64,000 nucleotides of DNA from Psychrobacter glacincola (GTDB taxonomy: Bacteria; Pseudomonadota; Gammaproteobacteria; Pseudomonadales; Moraxellaceae). Shown one piece after another: positions 63,589 to 64,000 of this stretch (its first letter is position 1; every line of letters begins with the position of its first letter). A program made the translations under genes and the position numbers. The stretch lies in assembly GCF_904846215.1 (NCBI RefSeq), contig NZ_CAJGZK010000013.1, positions 1-64,000 of the forward strand, in the 5' to 3' direction. A model generated the notes under the pieces. It was given only the letters and a program-made list of their open reading frames with translations. It had not been told where the DNA came from and searched no databases.

Positions 63589-64000
63589 CTAGTATTCTCC
63601 AAAAAGCCAGCCACTGACAAAGGCGAAGTACTCTCGAAACCACGCGTTATAGCGAATTGATAACGGAGTAGGACTGGCGAGCATAATGGGCTGCTGATAG
63701 CCTTGATGGCGAGCAATGTTTGCCGCGCGAATAATATGGAAGTCACTGGTCACGATAGCGATGGGTGCTGCGATAGAAATGCCTTTTGCCGCTAATATCT
63801 CTTGGCTATAAATGAGGTTTTCTGCTGTGCTTGTGCTCTGACTTTCTTGAAAAATATGCTTAAGAGGAATGTCATATGAATCGTACAAGTAGGTTGCCAT
63901 AATGTGGGCTTCGCTGCGTGTCTGACCAAAACCCATGCCACCGCTAGTAATGACCAACGCGCTTTTTTGTGAATCGATAAGGGGCGCAGCAGTATCCAAG
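63589..64000 (-). CDS. YdcF-like DUF218 protein, 5' part beyond window
   Basis: The C-terminal 137 residues of a DUF218/YdcF-family protein; the start lies outside the window. Motifs are ITSGGMGFGQTRSEAHIM, the acidic HIFQESQSTSTAENLIYS and IVTSDFHIIRAANIARHQGY, which form the family's Rossmann-like core. E. coli YdcF binds SAM, and the SanA/ElyC relatives affect the cell envelope, but the function here is unknown. It lies 83 bases upstream of cls on the same strand and could share its transcript. Confidence 0.85.
   Translation of the reverse strand, partial: LDTAAPLIDSQKSALVITSGGMGFGQTRSEAHIMATYLYDSYDIPLKHIFQESQSTSTAENLIYSQEILAAKGISIAAPIAIVTSDFHIIRAANIARHQGYQQPIMLASPTPLSIRYNAWFREYFAFVSGWLFGEY

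Noticed and set aside
63506-63643. Upstream extension of cardiolipin synthase by 46 codons
   Set aside because: It overlaps the YdcF-like gene and precedes the first membrane helix of ClsA; ATG 63505 gives the family length.
1-64000. Intact insertion sequence or transposase gene
   Set aside because: No complete transposase frame is present; only MITE-like repeats and one dubious fragment were found.

Overview
The window looks like a chromosomal segment of a Gram-negative gammaproteobacterium of the Moraxellaceae, most probably Psychrobacter or a close relative. The genus is inferred from protein resemblance, moderate GC content, frequent low-complexity inserts in housekeeping proteins, and dispersed short inverted-repeat elements; no database search was possible. 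Lipoproteins, an OmpW-type porin, an RND pump, cardiolipin synthase and a DAP-type MurE all fit a diderm cell.

Layout. 1-160: 3' end of an rRNA operon (5S rRNA and terminator). 206-4139: DUF1289 protein, yqiA-parE, and a PlsC-type acyltransferase. 4427-15514: mixed genes, including a degenerate short-chain dehydrogenase, an orphan protein, a CmpX-like mechanosensitive channel protein, an FKBP lipoprotein, argA, two secreted proteins and a patatin lipoprotein. 15711-26720: recG behind a perfect 17-bp hairpin, an OmpW-family porin, an RND efflux adaptor/pump pair, yceI and an EamA exporter. 27145-35344 (minus strand): glmS, glmU, then pgpA-thiL-nusB-ribH, then hisF. 35533-43644: a thrB-like kinase, a DUF2007 protein, a YafJ-like amidotransferase, ychJ, a YdjM-like membrane protein, a DUF3025 protein and aconitase acnA.

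43887-48115 is the main accessory region. It is a strikingly AT-rich two-gene operon encoding a coiled-coil McrB-like AAA+ protein and a DUF2357/PD-(D/E)XK nuclease. This is a strong candidate for a McrBC-related anti-phage system. It is followed by a decayed reading-frame fragment, a repeat element, a LysE exporter, tRNA-Glu and tRNA-Ala, and a small DUF3223-like protein.

50516-60741 holds gltX, divergent from a truncated dcw cluster (rsmH-ftsL-ftsI-murE-murF-mraY) for peptidoglycan precursor synthesis and septation; glmS and glmU supply the UDP-GlcNAc used by the same pathway. The window ends with rlmA, cardiolipin synthase and a YdcF-like gene cut by the window edge.

Seven intergenic copies (about 138-149 bp) of one short non-coding repeat family run through the window. 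They have TATAGTCA-type terminal inverted repeats and a shared hairpin core, resemble MITEs, and one pair is almost identical.
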